Source of the DNA: Saprospiraceae bacterium
Lineage (GTDB): Bacteria > Bacteroidota > Bacteroidia > Chitinophagales > Saprospiraceae
Length of the DNA: 64,000 nucleotides
Assembly (NCBI GenBank): GCA_013214355.1
Contig: JABSSL010000012.1
Coordinates: 1 to 64,000 of the forward strand
Direction of reading: 5' to 3'
In this document: positions 8,394 through 17,432 of the stretch, one piece after another
Numbering within the stretch: the first letter of the stretch is position 1
Layout of the letters: each line of letters begins with the position of its first letter
Made by a program: the position numbers and the translations under genes
The notes under the pieces: model-generated
Told to the model about the DNA's origin: nothing
Databases searched by the model: none
The model's input: only the letters and a program-made list of their open reading frames with translations

Positions 8394-8557
8394 TGGCTTC
8401 CTCTTGATCGTAGTATCTAGGACAAATGACCATCTACTAATGAAACCGTACAACTGAATAAGTAAATGTTTACTTTGGGGGAGAGTGGTAGTAATTTGTA
8501 GCAATACCATTTACTCTTGATCATGACTGCTCCAACCACGCTCCCGGAACTATTTCC

Positions 8558-10309
8558 ATGGCTATTTTACCGTTTCAAAATAGTGCCCAGCTCCCTGCAA
8601 TTGATATGTTTTGTAGTGGGCTGCGATTGGATTTGATTACAGACCTTTCACGGTTTAGGTCCTTTCATTTGATTTCCTATGACATTATTCCTTCTACACT
8701 TTTCGGCCAAGTAGAAATGGAGGAAGCAGTAGCTAAGTTGAAGTTGGACTACTATGTGAAAGGACACGTTAGGTGTCACGCAGAGCAGCTCTACTTCAAT
8801 TTACAATTGATTAAGGCAGAAGACCATCGTTTGGTATGGGCAGAGAAGTTTGCTGGACCATTTGAAAAGTTATTTCAAATACAAGAGGAGATGGTCGAAA
8901 AGATCGTGGTATCTCTGCAGCATTTTGTTGATATAGATTTGTTAGCTGCCATGCGCCGGAAGCCATTGACGAACCTCAATGCTTACGAGTGCTGGATCAA
9001 GGGGTTTCAGGAGGTGAAAAAGGGATCGATTAGCGCTGACGAAAAAGCCAGGGCCTATTTTCAGCAGGCAATTGATCTAGATCCTTACTATGCACGCGCC
9101 TATACGGGGATGTCACTGACCTATTTCAACGAGTGGAGTTGCCAATTGTGGAGTCGATGGGAGGTGAGTCAATTAGGGGCGATGGAATGGGCCAAGAAAG
9201 CCCTGGAGTTGGATGAGTGGGATCATATTAGTATGACTATCCTAGGGAGACTTTATCTGTATAATGAGGAGTATGATAAGGCAGAGCACTATCTTCGAAA
9301 AGCATTGCGGACCAACGCGAGCGATGCTGAAAACCTCATCCAAATCGCCTGTGGATTGACCTTTCTCGGCTATCCGAAAGAAGCCTACCATTTGTACGAA
9401 AAAGCCTGTTTACTTAAACCCATTGATGATGCTTTCTTAACGGCGGGTGCTTTTATCTTATTCGAACTGGGCCGCTTTGAAGAAGCTCTACAGTTAGGTA
9501 CTCGACAAGAAAATGGCGTGGGTTGGGTCGATTTTTCGGCGATAATGGCCGCCGCCTGCTACTATCAGCAGGATTTTGGAAGGATGCAAGTTTATTGGGA
9601 GAACTTCGTTCAGTGCTTTCAAGAAAAAATTAAGCAAGGGAAGCCCGCTACCTCAGAGGAAGCTCTACAGTGGACCATTGATGTAAATCCGTACAAATCC
9701 AAAACCTTGTTACTAGAGTTTTGGGAGTATATAGGTGCTGGAGAGGTACAACGTAGTACACCGACCATAGTCAACGCGAAGATGGACAATCAATTGGCAA
9801 AGGACGGTGAGTTGTGGGTGGCTCGATTTGGGGGAGAGGAAGTACAATTGAAGGAAGTTAAAGGCTATCATGATTTAGTAAAACTTTTAGCTAGGCCTTA
9901 TCAAGGGATTCATTGTACCGAACTGATGAACATCACCTTAATACAAAAGGGGGAAGAGGTCTTTGATGAAAAAGCAAAGAGAAGCTATCAGCAACGAATT
10001 ACAGCTCTGCAAGGGGCCATCGCAGAAGCAGAGTTTTTACAGCAGATGGAACAACTAGAAAGACTGCGTGAAGAGTATGATCAATTGCTAGCGCATTTAT
10101 CCCAATCCGTCGGACTGGGAGGGCGTGCCCGGAAGGTTTCCGGTACTATTGAAAAAGCTCGGACGGCCGTGACTTGGCGGATTAGAAGTGCTATTAAGAG
10201 AATTAGCCAGGTACATCCAGCTTTGGGAAAACATCTAAAAATATCCATCAAGACGGGGCTAGTCTGCGAGTATACCCCGGAAAAAGAAATAAACTGGAGC
10301 GTGGTGTAA
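8558..10309 (+). CDS. TolB-like/TPR protein with actinobacterial-type C-terminal regulatory module
   Basis: 583 residues, in three parts. Residues 1-125 (MAILPFQN ... YYVKGHVR ... HRLVWAEKFAGP) match the TolB/FlgO-like domain commonly fused to adenylate cyclases and winged-helix regulators. Residues 130-330 contain TPR-like repeats (YFQQAIDLDPYYARAYTG, YDKAEHYLRKAL). Residues 420-583 carry GELWVARFGGEEVQLKEVKG and then VGLGGRARK ... ERARTAV-like helices ending ALGKHLKISIKTGLVCEYTP. I recognise this last arrangement from the C-terminus of large actinobacterial TPR/ATPase regulators. No cyclase or helix-turn-helix motif is evident. The ATG at 8558 is the only one in the open frame that preserves the first strand. 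Confidence 0.6.
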   Translation: MAILPFQNSAQLPAIDMFCSGLRLDLITDLSRFRSFHLISYDIIPSTLFGQVEMEEAVAKLKLDYYVKGHVRCHAEQLYFNLQLIKAEDHRLVWAEKFAGPFEKLFQIQEEMVEKIVVSLQHFVDIDLLAAMRRKPLTNLNAYECWIKGFQEVKKGSISADEKARAYFQQAIDLDPYYARAYTGMSLTYFNEWSCQLWSRWEVSQLGAMEWAKKALELDEWDHISMTILGRLYLYNEEYDKAEHYLRKALRTNASDAENLIQIACGLTFLGYPKEAYHLYEKACLLKPIDDAFLTAGAFILFELGRFEEALQLGTRQENGVGWVDFSAIMAAACYYQQDFGRMQVYWENFVQCFQEKIKQGKPATSEEALQWTIDVNPYKSKTLLLEFWEYIGAGEVQRSTPTIVNAKMDNQLAKDGELWVARFGGEEVQLKEVKGYHDLVKLLARPYQGIHCTELMNITLIQKGEEVFDEKAKRSYQQRITALQGAIAEAEFLQQMEQLERLREEYDQLLAHLSQSVGLGGRARKVSGTIEKARTAVTWRIRSAIKRISQVHPALGKHLKISIKTGLVCEYTPEKEINWSVV

Positions 10310-10398
10310 GTTTTTTAAATGGCATAACTCACGATGTAAGGCTGGAACTTACGCTTTAAGGGTGAATCAATTAATAAATAACCCTTAAAAAACTAGAG

Positions 10399-11205
10399 AT
10401 GCCAACACCAATTGAAATTTTGCTAGATCCCATTTCCCTAATTGTAATCGCAATGTATGCGGGATTAATGATCTGGGAAAGTCTTTTCCCTGCTCGCCCC
10501 TTACCAGAAGTTCGCTTTTGGAAACTCAAGGGACTTACCTCCTTTGCTGTATTCTTTTACCTATCCTCTTATCTTCCTTTATGGACAGATCCCTATTTAG
10601 AGCCCTATCGACTTTTCGACCTCTCCGCCTTAGATACCCTCACAGGGGCTACGGTTGGCTTATTGGTCTATGAGTTAGCCTTATACATTTGGCACCGAGC
10701 TATGCATGGTTCTGATTTCTTATGGCGAACCTTTCATCAGATGCATCACAGCGCTGAACGTATGGATACTTACGGGGCATTCTTCTTCAGTCCGATGGAT
10801 ATGATTGGTTTTACCCTACTAGGAAGTGCATGTTTTGCCCTCTTGATTGGACTGAGTCCACAAGCTATTACTGTTGTCTTATTGGTCACCAATTTCTTGG
10901 CCATCTTCCAGCATGCCAACATACGAACACCAGCCTGGGTGGGCTATTTCGTGCAAAGACCAGAAAGTCATACTATTCATCATGGGCAAGGTATACATAA
11001 GCATAATTACTCCGACCTGCCTATTTTCGATATCCTCTTCGGCACTTTTGATAATCCTAAGGGATACGAGGTAGAGACTGGCTTTTATCCAGGGGCTTCC
11101 GATCAGATTGGAGATATGTTGCTATTCAAAAATATATCTGACAATGTAGTTGAACCAGTTAAAGAAGAGCAGAATATTCAAACCTATCAAGAAACGGAGG
11201 TTTAG
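10399..11205 (+). CDS. Sterol desaturase / fatty acid hydroxylase superfamily protein
   Basis: A 268-residue membrane di-iron oxygenase. Its histidine clusters are H99-RAM-H103, HQMHH (113-117), QHAN (171-174) and HTIHH (191-195), arranged between hydrophobic segments near 12-28, 45-62, 82-98, 135-155 and 155-172. The family hydroxylates or desaturates lipids (sterols, carotenoids, fatty acids, alkylglycerols) at the cytoplasmic membrane. The gene probably forms an operon with the GNAT gene 4 bases downstream. The substrate cannot be assigned from sequence. Confidence 0.85.
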   Translation: MPTPIEILLDPISLIVIAMYAGLMIWESLFPARPLPEVRFWKLKGLTSFAVFFYLSSYLPLWTDPYLEPYRLFDLSALDTLTGATVGLLVYELALYIWHRAMHGSDFLWRTFHQMHHSAERMDTYGAFFFSPMDMIGFTLLGSACFALLIGLSPQAITVVLLVTNFLAIFQHANIRTPAWVGYFVQRPESHTIHHGQGIHKHNYSDLPIFDILFGTFDNPKGYEVETGFYPGASDQIGDMLLFKNISDNVVEPVKEEQNIQTYQETEV

Positions 11206-11209
11206 ACTT

Positions 11210-12031
11210 ATGAAGTATCCAACCAGCAACTTAGATCAAAATCTTGTACGCGCCTTAGAATACAGTGAGGTGCAGTATTGGAAAAAATATTACAATGAGA
11301 CCGCCCCTTTGACTAGCTATGCGAGTGTAATAGGTGGTGGAATGGCCTTTGCTGTCCCTCAGGTGCCCATTCTTGCCATGAATAGGGTAGTAGGCCTGGG
11401 GCTTGGACACCCGATAACGAAGGAAGTTCTTGAAACAGTTCTTAGGTTTTATCATGAGGCAGGAGTAAAGCGCTTCTTTGTTCAGTTGAGCCCAGCGGTG
11501 CTGAGCGCAGATACTTACAGCATTTTGCAAGCAAGCGGTTTTAGACACTATAACAATTGGACAAAGCATTTCCGCTCCGCAGACAAGAAATTGACGATAG
11601 CGGAAGGAAGCTTTCCTGTTCTAGAGCTTAGGGCGGAAGATGCTTCACAATTTGGCGAGCTCATTTGTAGCTGCTTTGACTGGAATTATGAACGACTAGA
11701 TCAGTGGCTGAATCAGAGTATTGGAGCCCCAGGTTACAAGCATTATGCAGTACAAATTGACGAAAAGATGGTGGGGATAGGCGCACTGCATGTAGAAGGA
11801 GTATCTGCATCTATGGCCTTCGCGGCTACTTTGCCAGCCTATAGAGGCTTAGGGATACAGCAACAACTTTTGCAAAAGCGGATAGAAGTAGCTCGTGAAT
11901 TGGGCTGTCGATACCTAGTTAGTGAGACCGCTGAAGAGACGAACAACAAGCCCGTAACTAGCGCTAGAAACATGCGAAGATTAGGGTTTGAAATAGCCTA
12001 TCAACGCCAAAACTGGATCTTTGAATTCTAG
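11210..12031 (+). CDS. GNAT family N-acetyltransferase
   Basis: 273 residues. The start at ATG 11210 is preferred over the in-frame ATG at 11150 because GGAGG (11197-11201) lies 8 bases upstream and because the longer version would overlap the hydroxylase gene by 56 bases. The GNAT core is in the C-terminal half. It contains the acetyl-CoA binding motif with ATLPAYRGLGIQ and the following helix, then RNMRRLGFEIAYQRQNW. The N-terminal half (GHPITKEVLETVLRFYHEAG) looks like a degenerate second GNAT repeat. The acceptor substrate is unknown. Confidence 0.75.
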   Translation: MKYPTSNLDQNLVRALEYSEVQYWKKYYNETAPLTSYASVIGGGMAFAVPQVPILAMNRVVGLGLGHPITKEVLETVLRFYHEAGVKRFFVQLSPAVLSADTYSILQASGFRHYNNWTKHFRSADKKLTIAEGSFPVLELRAEDASQFGELICSCFDWNYERLDQWLNQSIGAPGYKHYAVQIDEKMVGIGALHVEGVSASMAFAATLPAYRGLGIQQQLLQKRIEVARELGCRYLVSETAEETNNKPVTSARNMRRLGFEIAYQRQNWIFEF

Positions 12032-12519
12032 TTTAGAACCTATTTGTAATGGTGCTCTCCGAACGCGCCCTGCCGTTTAGAACTTCAGTCTTCGAATAGA
12101 ACAGTACGGATCATATAGACCCTATCTTAATAGGTTTAGGGGTATCTATCGAAAGGATGGATACCCCTATTGTCTTTTTACCCTTCTAATCCCTTCTTTT
12201 GCTAACAGTATTATGCCGTCATTTTGTGTTTCCCTCACTGAAACCATGGTTTCATTAGGTGAAATGGGGTGTTCATGAGTTGGCCCTGGCTGGACATGGT
12301 TTTTATCTATACATTTGAATAGTAGATAAGACATTCCATTACATACTTGCTAAATAAGAAGCTTCTCACTCAGCAAAGAGTAGCAGCCTTCGGATCAGGT
12401 GCACATGATTCTTAGGGAATGGATTGCTTTCCCTCCTCGGAGGGTAATCATTAACCATTTTTCAAACATGGTCTGTACAGGTCAAGTGCCTTTACAGTCC
12501 CCTAAAAATCTATTGTGTC
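12032..12519. other. Spacer between the GNAT gene and the small peptide gene
   Basis: Contains the terminator at 12137-12180, a 16-base palindrome at 12239-12254, and a TACATTTG sequence (12310-12317) that fits the Bacteroidota -7 consensus. The -7 box lies about 200 bases before the small peptide gene, with no clear -33 TTTG partner. No protein gene was recognised. Confidence 0.4.
12137..12180 (+). terminator. Intrinsic terminator after the GNAT gene
   Basis: A 14-base stem (12137-12150 with 12156-12169, one G-T pair) with a five-base GAAAG loop, followed by a T-rich tract (12170-12179). It ends the hydroxylase-GNAT operon. Confidence 0.8.
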
Positions 12520-12639
12520 ATGAAAAAAGATCAAAAGAACATCACGATCGACGACTTCTCAATTATAGCATTAAATGTAAACGAGCAGAAGCAAGTGAAG
12601 GGGGGGGAAGAGATTATTGAAGAGGATATCATTGATTAG
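12520..12639 (+). CDS. Small peptide with double-glycine leader-like sequence
   Basis: A 39-codon gene (ATG 12520, TAG 12637-12639). It begins MKKDQKNITIDDFSIIAL and continues to NEQKQVKGG, followed by a ten-residue acidic tail EEIIEEDIID. The basic start, mid-peptide hydrophobic positions and terminal VKGG resemble leaders of Bacteroidota natural-product precursors and double-glycine secretion leaders. The tail has no Cys, Ser or Thr, so it is not an obvious lanthipeptide core. A run of eight G (12600-12607) encodes the Gly-Gly and is a potential frameshift point. No modification enzyme or C39 exporter is in the window. A hairpin follows directly. Confidence 0.5.
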   Translation: MKKDQKNITIDDFSIIALNVNEQKQVKGGEEIIEEDIID

Positions 12640-12663
12640 GACCTTCGATCAGTACGAAAAATA

Positions 12664-12700
12664 GAAAAGAGGGAGACGATTACTATCGATCTCCCTTTTC
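12664..12700. terminator. Bidirectional terminator hairpin
   Basis: GGGAGACGAT (12671-12680) pairs with ATCG-A-TCTCCC (12685-12695) with one bulged base. It is flanked by A-rich and T-rich sides (12664-12670 and 12696-12700). It sits between the converging small peptide gene and the minus-strand gene, overlapping the latter's stop codon, and can serve both. Confidence 0.65.
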
Positions 12701-14137
12701 CATTTTATCTATCTTTCCAAGAATCCACTGCTTTGCGTGGATCTGTTTTTCTAGGTGAACCTTTTGCCTTAACGCCTCTGCTTCGGCTTTAGTTAGTCGG
12801 AAGTCAGGATAATAGCTAGCTAGCTTCTTGCAGTAGTCATGAAATATTTTTAGACTCTCAATTTGCTTTTGAGGATAGATTTTTTCCCGTAGCAGTTTTT
12901 GATTAAAGGCAATGATATACTTATCAAAACGTTCATAGGCCTCCAATTCATCAAGTACGTAAGCATCAAATAGTATTTGTGTAATCAGTACTCGAATCCT
13001 CAGTGAGAAGATGGTATATGACCGGGTATGATCTTCCAATTTCTTTGCTTTCCAGAAAGCATCTTTGATTCCTTGTTTATAATCAATAATTAGTTGTCCC
13101 CATTCCATGCCATCTTTCTGCATACTAACAGGAAGGTACTTATTGTAATCGTTTAAAAACGCTTGCGCAAAGGAGAATTGCTTTTGTTGGCAGGCAACAT
13201 TGATTACATTGGCGAAAGAATGTGGGGTAATTACTCCATTATCTAAGATAAATCCTTGTTGAACGGCCAATTGATTAAGCTCCATGGTCTGCTTTAGAAT
13301 TGCTGTTAGACCTCTGCGCTTTAGTCTTGCAGCAGCATTAACTAACAGTAGATAGATAATACGTTGATCTCTTGTTGGGATGTTAGGCTGAATTTCTTCG
13401 AATCGATCTTTCAGTTTATTCAGCTTAGTCAAATTCATTTGCGCTGCATATTCCTCATATTGCTTATAAAATAAGATTACTGGATGTTCCGTGCAGGAGG
13501 CTGGAAGTTGTTCATACCAAGGTATATGCTCATGCTCTTCATTTAGTTGACTTTCCCGTTCTAGCAACTCCATAGCATTCCTTGCTTTTAGCAATGCATA
13601 ATATTGGTCTAAGTAAAGTTGGATCTTTAGAAAATCGCGTTGCTTGTTAACGTCTCCACTTTTGGGATTGACTATTTGTACCTTGAATTGATAGTATTTA
13701 ATCAGTTTGTCAAGATCTTCGGTAGACTTCACAGCTTGGGCTTCTAGTCGTTTGATCTTGGCCTCAATCAGTTTTATCTCCCTGTCTCTGGATGACTTCC
13801 GGTGCTCCTTGACTTGGATCAGAAGATCCGTCCGTTCTTCGGAATTAGCCCTGAGGTACTTATGTACTAGGAATTCTTCAATGGAGGTAGATAACTTCGA
13901 TAGTAGATTTAGGAGCTCTTTCTCGTGAAACTTCTTGCCGGGATATATCTTCTCATACAAATAGACTTTGTCGAGCCTTTTAGCTGAGAAATTTGGATAG
14001 AAAGCTTTCAAGACCTCAAAAAGTTCACCTAGTTTTTTTGTACTGTTAGTCCAACCAGGCTTGAGCCATTTCTGGAATTCAGAAATTTCTTTACGATTGA
14101 GATTCTTTAGGTTTTGAATGACCCGATATTGAAGCAT
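12683..14137 (-). CDS. Conserved-looking hypothetical helical protein
   Basis: 484 residues, predicted largely alpha-helical with a charged coiled-coil stretch (around 105-150) and TPR-like helix pairs in the second half (around 230-420). No signal peptide, membrane segment or catalytic motif. The N-terminus LNRKEISEFQKWLKPG looks like a small helical domain. I do not recognise a named family. It is separated from neighbours by terminators on both sides, so it is probably monocistronic. Confidence 0.7.
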   Translation of the reverse strand: MLQYRVIQNLKNLNRKEISEFQKWLKPGWTNSTKKLGELFEVLKAFYPNFSAKRLDKVYLYEKIYPGKKFHEKELLNLLSKLSTSIEEFLVHKYLRANSEERTDLLIQVKEHRKSSRDREIKLIEAKIKRLEAQAVKSTEDLDKLIKYYQFKVQIVNPKSGDVNKQRDFLKIQLYLDQYYALLKARNAMELLERESQLNEEHEHIPWYEQLPASCTEHPVILFYKQYEEYAAQMNLTKLNKLKDRFEEIQPNIPTRDQRIIYLLLVNAAARLKRRGLTAILKQTMELNQLAVQQGFILDNGVITPHSFANVINVACQQKQFSFAQAFLNDYNKYLPVSMQKDGMEWGQLIIDYKQGIKDAFWKAKKLEDHTRSYTIFSLRIRVLITQILFDAYVLDELEAYERFDKYIIAFNQKLLREKIYPQKQIESLKIFHDYCKKLASYYPDFRLTKAEAEALRQKVHLEKQIHAKQWILGKIDKMEKGDR

Positions 14138-14602
14138 GATTTGGGGTTCTTATTAAGAAAACCTATGGTAATAAGACAATTTATCTATGGAAAGTAAATT
14201 CTCTTTCTTGTTGATAATGAGGTAGTAAAAGTCCTTTTGTTCTAATATGCTTGTAGGAACTATGGTAAAATGTATTTGTATAAGCTCCAATTTTTCCTGT
14301 TCTTCATTCTTGTCGAAAATTATGTTTTCGCCAAAAGAAAACACAAGTCACATCTAAACAGGACTTGATGAAGCTGTAAAAGCATCATCAATAGTATAAT
14401 TATTGGCAAATATAAGAAATAGAAAGAAATGTAGGTTTTTTTCTCAGGAATACTTATTGTCTAAAAGATTGATAAATAGATAGCTGCCGTCGTAGACTTA
14501 CTTTATTTTTTATGGTAATGGAGTAAGTTGTATATACACCTACAGTCCTATCCTGATATCTTTAAACTAATTATAAAGTTTGTTTTAACATGCATTTGGG
14601 GG

Positions 14603-14630
14603 ACCCGGACTGATCACCGGGTTCTTTTAC
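14603..14630 (+). terminator. Orphan terminator-like hairpin
   Basis: ACCCGG (14603-14608) and CCGGGT (14617-14622) form a GC-rich six-base stem with an eight-base loop, followed by TCTTTT. No protein gene precedes it on the plus strand, so it might end a non-coding transcript. Confidence 0.4.
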
Positions 14631-15060
14631 AGATACAACTTTCTTTTTTAGAAAGTAGTTGTTTAAATGTTTCTTTCCACGGAACTAACGTAGTTAGAGA
14701 CATGCGCTATTTAAATTGCAGGCCTGCTTTTTTAGAAAATATTGGTTTAATATACATATTTCTATTAAAATTGTGCCTCATGTGTCGTTCGTTAACATAT
14801 AAATATTTGGGGCTGTTGCCGCTTTGAGAAGTGGTTTAAATCATTGGCAAGGTTGGCAACAAGTACCTTATTACTCTCCTTGAGAACCCAATAACGCTGC
14901 TACTACTTAAGACGCCTCCTGGTTGGAAAGTGGGGCAAACTTTCGTCCCCTTTAGGTATAGTGTGGGAATAGCATAGGTTACTTTGTGACCTGTCTTATT
15001 TTCGCAGTATACCGGCCAGCATATATTTCAAATCGCCTTACCTTTCTCATTTAGAAACTT

Positions 15061-15103
15061 TTTAAAGAAAAAGAGCTGCCGTTAACACGCTTAAACGGCA
15101 GCT
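15061..15103 (-). terminator. Intrinsic terminator of the gliding C-terminal-domain gene
   Basis: Arms 15074-15083 and 15094-15103 form a ten-base stem with a ten-base loop. Read on the minus strand it is followed by CTTTTTCTTTAAA. It lies 59 bases after the stop of the secreted protein gene. Confidence 0.8.
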
Positions 15104-15161
15104 AATGTAGTCGAAATTACGCTATGGTAAAACGCATATTAGTGGCAATGCTATTCTGCAT

Positions 15162-17432
15162 TTAGCGGACAAGGGTTACATCCCCTTTGAAGATTAAATT
15201 CACTCCGTCGATAAATTCTACATTCGCGGTGTATACGTAAACACCAGGATTTAGTAGCTTACCTTGATATCGACCATCCCAGCCAAACATAGGATCGTTA
15301 GGCTGAAAATCTTTTAACTCCATGATTAATTCTCCCCATCTGCTAAAGATTTGGAAGGATTTGATGCTAGCTACCTCTCCACTGGCATTGATGAAGAAGG
15401 AATCGTTGCTACCGTCATTATTGGGGGAAAATACGTTTGGAATGTAAACGTTTCTCGGTTTGCTGACCAGAACATCCACATAATCTATTGCCTCGCATCC
15501 ATCTTCATCGATCACGGTAACTTTGTAAGTCGAGGAGTAGAACGGCCGAACGGTCGGATCTGGACAATCCTGGCATTCTGCTATGAACTCCCCCTCCCAG
15601 CTATAGTCAACGACTGGGAAATTGGGAACAGCTTGTAAGTCTATACTTTCGCTTAGGTCGATTTTAAGATCTGGTCCCGCATCCACAAGTAGTTGTGGCG
15701 GTTCGTTCACTCTTGCTGTTTGACTTAGAGTACATCCATTAGCGTCTTGGACGGCAATGGTATATTCCCCTGCCGCTAAACCTCCAAAGCTATTGGTCGG
15801 ATAGAAAATATCATCCTTTACCGCATGTAAGTAGGGTGGTGTTCCTCCACTGGTGCTAATTTCTAGTTGCCCCTCAGAGAAGCCATAGCAGATGTTATCT
15901 ATGGCCTCCGTTGACATTTCTAAAGGGGGAGGAGTATTGATCTGGAGGCATTCGGTAACGGTACATCCAATGGCATCCGAAACAGTGAGACAGTACTCTC
16001 CTGCGGCAAGCCCATCTACGGAGGGGGTGTTGGCTCCATGACTCCATTGTACCTGAATTCCTTCCAGATCATTCAATAGCGTAAAGGAGGCTGTTCCATC
16101 AGATTGGTTGACGCAGGAGGCATCTGTCTTGTCGACTTCGATCTCAGGTGAGCTACCTTTTTGTACCTGAATGTCTTTTTGAGCGTTGCAGCCATATGTG
16201 TCGGTTACCGTTACGCTGTAGTTTCCCGTGTTATTAACAACAATGTATTGGGTATCGAGGCCTGTGGACCAGTTATATTTAGCAAAGTCAGCACCTGCAT
16301 CTAACGTGATAGGTTCTTCTTGACAGATGTATACTTTGTCTTCTATCGGTATGACGGGAGGAGGAGAGGGATTGGGTAACGAAACCCCTAAGCTAAGCAT
16401 ACAGTCGCCAAACTGACCCGTTGTGAAATTATTGAAGGAGACGGAATAGAAGGCACCAGGAAAGGGATCATTGATTTCTATTGATCTGGTAGTTTCCCCA
16501 CTGCTCCATTCATAGTTGTTGAAGCCCGGAGGGGCAGTGATGGTATAACTACTTGCCTCTGCACAAAAAGCGTTTGGATCTGCACAAACCTCCTCATCGT
16601 TACAGGTGAGACTTAGCTCAGCTACTAGGCACTCAGCATCGATGTAGGCATAGCCGAAATGCCCTCCCTTGGCACAATCCACTGTGGTAAAGCGGATTGT
16701 AACAGTTTGTCCAATGTATTGTGATAAATCCAAGCTAACAGTGGACCAATCCCGATATCTGATATCCCCTAGCGATTGAAACCCTTCAATCTCTTCGGCA
16801 GCAACTACCAGATAGTAAGTACAAGGAATCAATTCGCCCGCTTCATCAAAGGCCGCAATTTCAAAGCGAGGCTGCTCTTCATGGGTATGGTTTGGGTCTT
16901 CCAAAATAACCGCAAATTGATACGAAAACAGTGTGTTATATGGTGTTACTTCGAATGATGTTGTTAATCGATCAACTTCATAATCTGTTCCATCATTGCC
17001 AAGTTTAACAGAATAGTTACTACCTGGAGCAACGGTGGATATGGAGGGAACGATCGGGTCAAAGCCTGCACTGGTAATGGTGTGTCTGCCTTCCGCAATA
17101 CCCTCGTCAGTGATCATACCATCTATTCCTGTCATACCGATCCAGCCGCTGAAGTTGTTTTGCTCAAACCCGATATTATCACAGGAGTTGAGCGGTGGAG
17201 ATGGTAGCTTGTAGGGTTGATTTAAACCAGACTGGTAAGGCCTTGTTGGGAAATTGCTTTCCTCATGATTGTGAGTACAACGCATTTTGCGAGGGCTGAA
17301 GTAGCGGTGTTTTGACCCCTTCTCATTGGGATGATTCGACGGAGGAATCCTTGCAATAGCAAGGGCGAAAGGCAGACATAGGACGAGCATAAGCATAGGG
17401 ATGCCCTTCCTAGATTGGTGTGTGGATGTCAT
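15162..17432 (-). CDS. Secreted SprB-repeat protein with gliding/T9SS C-terminal domain
   Basis: 756 residues with a long N-terminal signal (hydrophobic LMLVLCLPFALAIARI, near 14-29). A jelly-roll-like adhesive region with the NNFSGW and YAYIDAECLV elements of T9SS substrates follows (about 85-270). Then come PKD/SprB-like repeats with the recurring phrase GLAAGEY (about 430-590) and a PSSTYKVTVIDEDGC-type segment. The C-terminal domain (about 665-756) begins VYIPNVFSPNNDGSND and includes IFSRWGELI and GVYVYTANV. This is the gliding-motility-associated C-terminal (CHU_C) sorting domain for type IX secretion. The protein is most likely exported to the cell surface as an adhesin or structural component. 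It has its own terminator. Confidence 0.9.
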   Translation of the reverse strand: MTSTHQSRKGIPMLMLVLCLPFALAIARIPPSNHPNEKGSKHRYFSPRKMRCTHNHEESNFPTRPYQSGLNQPYKLPSPPLNSCDNIGFEQNNFSGWIGMTGIDGMITDEGIAEGRHTITSAGFDPIVPSISTVAPGSNYSVKLGNDGTDYEVDRLTTSFEVTPYNTLFSYQFAVILEDPNHTHEEQPRFEIAAFDEAGELIPCTYYLVVAAEEIEGFQSLGDIRYRDWSTVSLDLSQYIGQTVTIRFTTVDCAKGGHFGYAYIDAECLVAELSLTCNDEEVCADPNAFCAEASSYTITAPPGFNNYEWSSGETTRSIEINDPFPGAFYSVSFNNFTTGQFGDCMLSLGVSLPNPSPPPVIPIEDKVYICQEEPITLDAGADFAKYNWSTGLDTQYIVVNNTGNYSVTVTDTYGCNAQKDIQVQKGSSPEIEVDKTDASCVNQSDGTASFTLLNDLEGIQVQWSHGANTPSVDGLAAGEYCLTVSDAIGCTVTECLQINTPPPLEMSTEAIDNICYGFSEGQLEISTSGGTPPYLHAVKDDIFYPTNSFGGLAAGEYTIAVQDANGCTLSQTARVNEPPQLLVDAGPDLKIDLSESIDLQAVPNFPVVDYSWEGEFIAECQDCPDPTVRPFYSSTYKVTVIDEDGCEAIDYVDVLVSKPRNVYIPNVFSPNNDGSNDSFFINASGEVASIKSFQIFSRWGELIMELKDFQPNDPMFGWDGRYQGKLLNPGVYVYTANVEFIDGVNLIFKGDVTLVR

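Larger units (their letters stand above)
14138..15161. other. One-kilobase gap with isolated hairpins
   Basis: No convincing gene. The region is AT-rich. Frames of 63 codons (minus, 14153-14344) and 99 codons (plus, 14528-14827) are open but have no recognisable content. Two structured elements are listed separately: a terminator-like hairpin at 14603-14630 with no gene before it, and the minus-strand terminator at 15061-15103. A small RNA ending at 14630 is possible. Confidence 0.4.

Noticed and set aside
12239-12254. Perfect 16-base palindrome TGAAACCATGGTTTCA
   Set aside because: About one such palindrome is expected by chance in a 64-kb window, and no regulator or promoter context supports it, so it is only mentioned in the spacer entry.
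12399-12620. 73-codon frame overlapping the small peptide gene in another frame
   Set aside because: Its sequence is not protein-like; the 39-codon frame within it has a proper leader-like pattern and a following terminator.
14153-14344. 63-codon minus-strand frame directly upstream of the helical hypothetical gene
   Set aside because: It could be a small operon partner, but it has no recognisable motif and high AT content; not supported.
14528-14827. 99-codon plus-strand frame
   Set aside because: Composition is like random AT-rich sequence, it contains the orphan terminator hairpin in its middle, and no family resemblance is seen.
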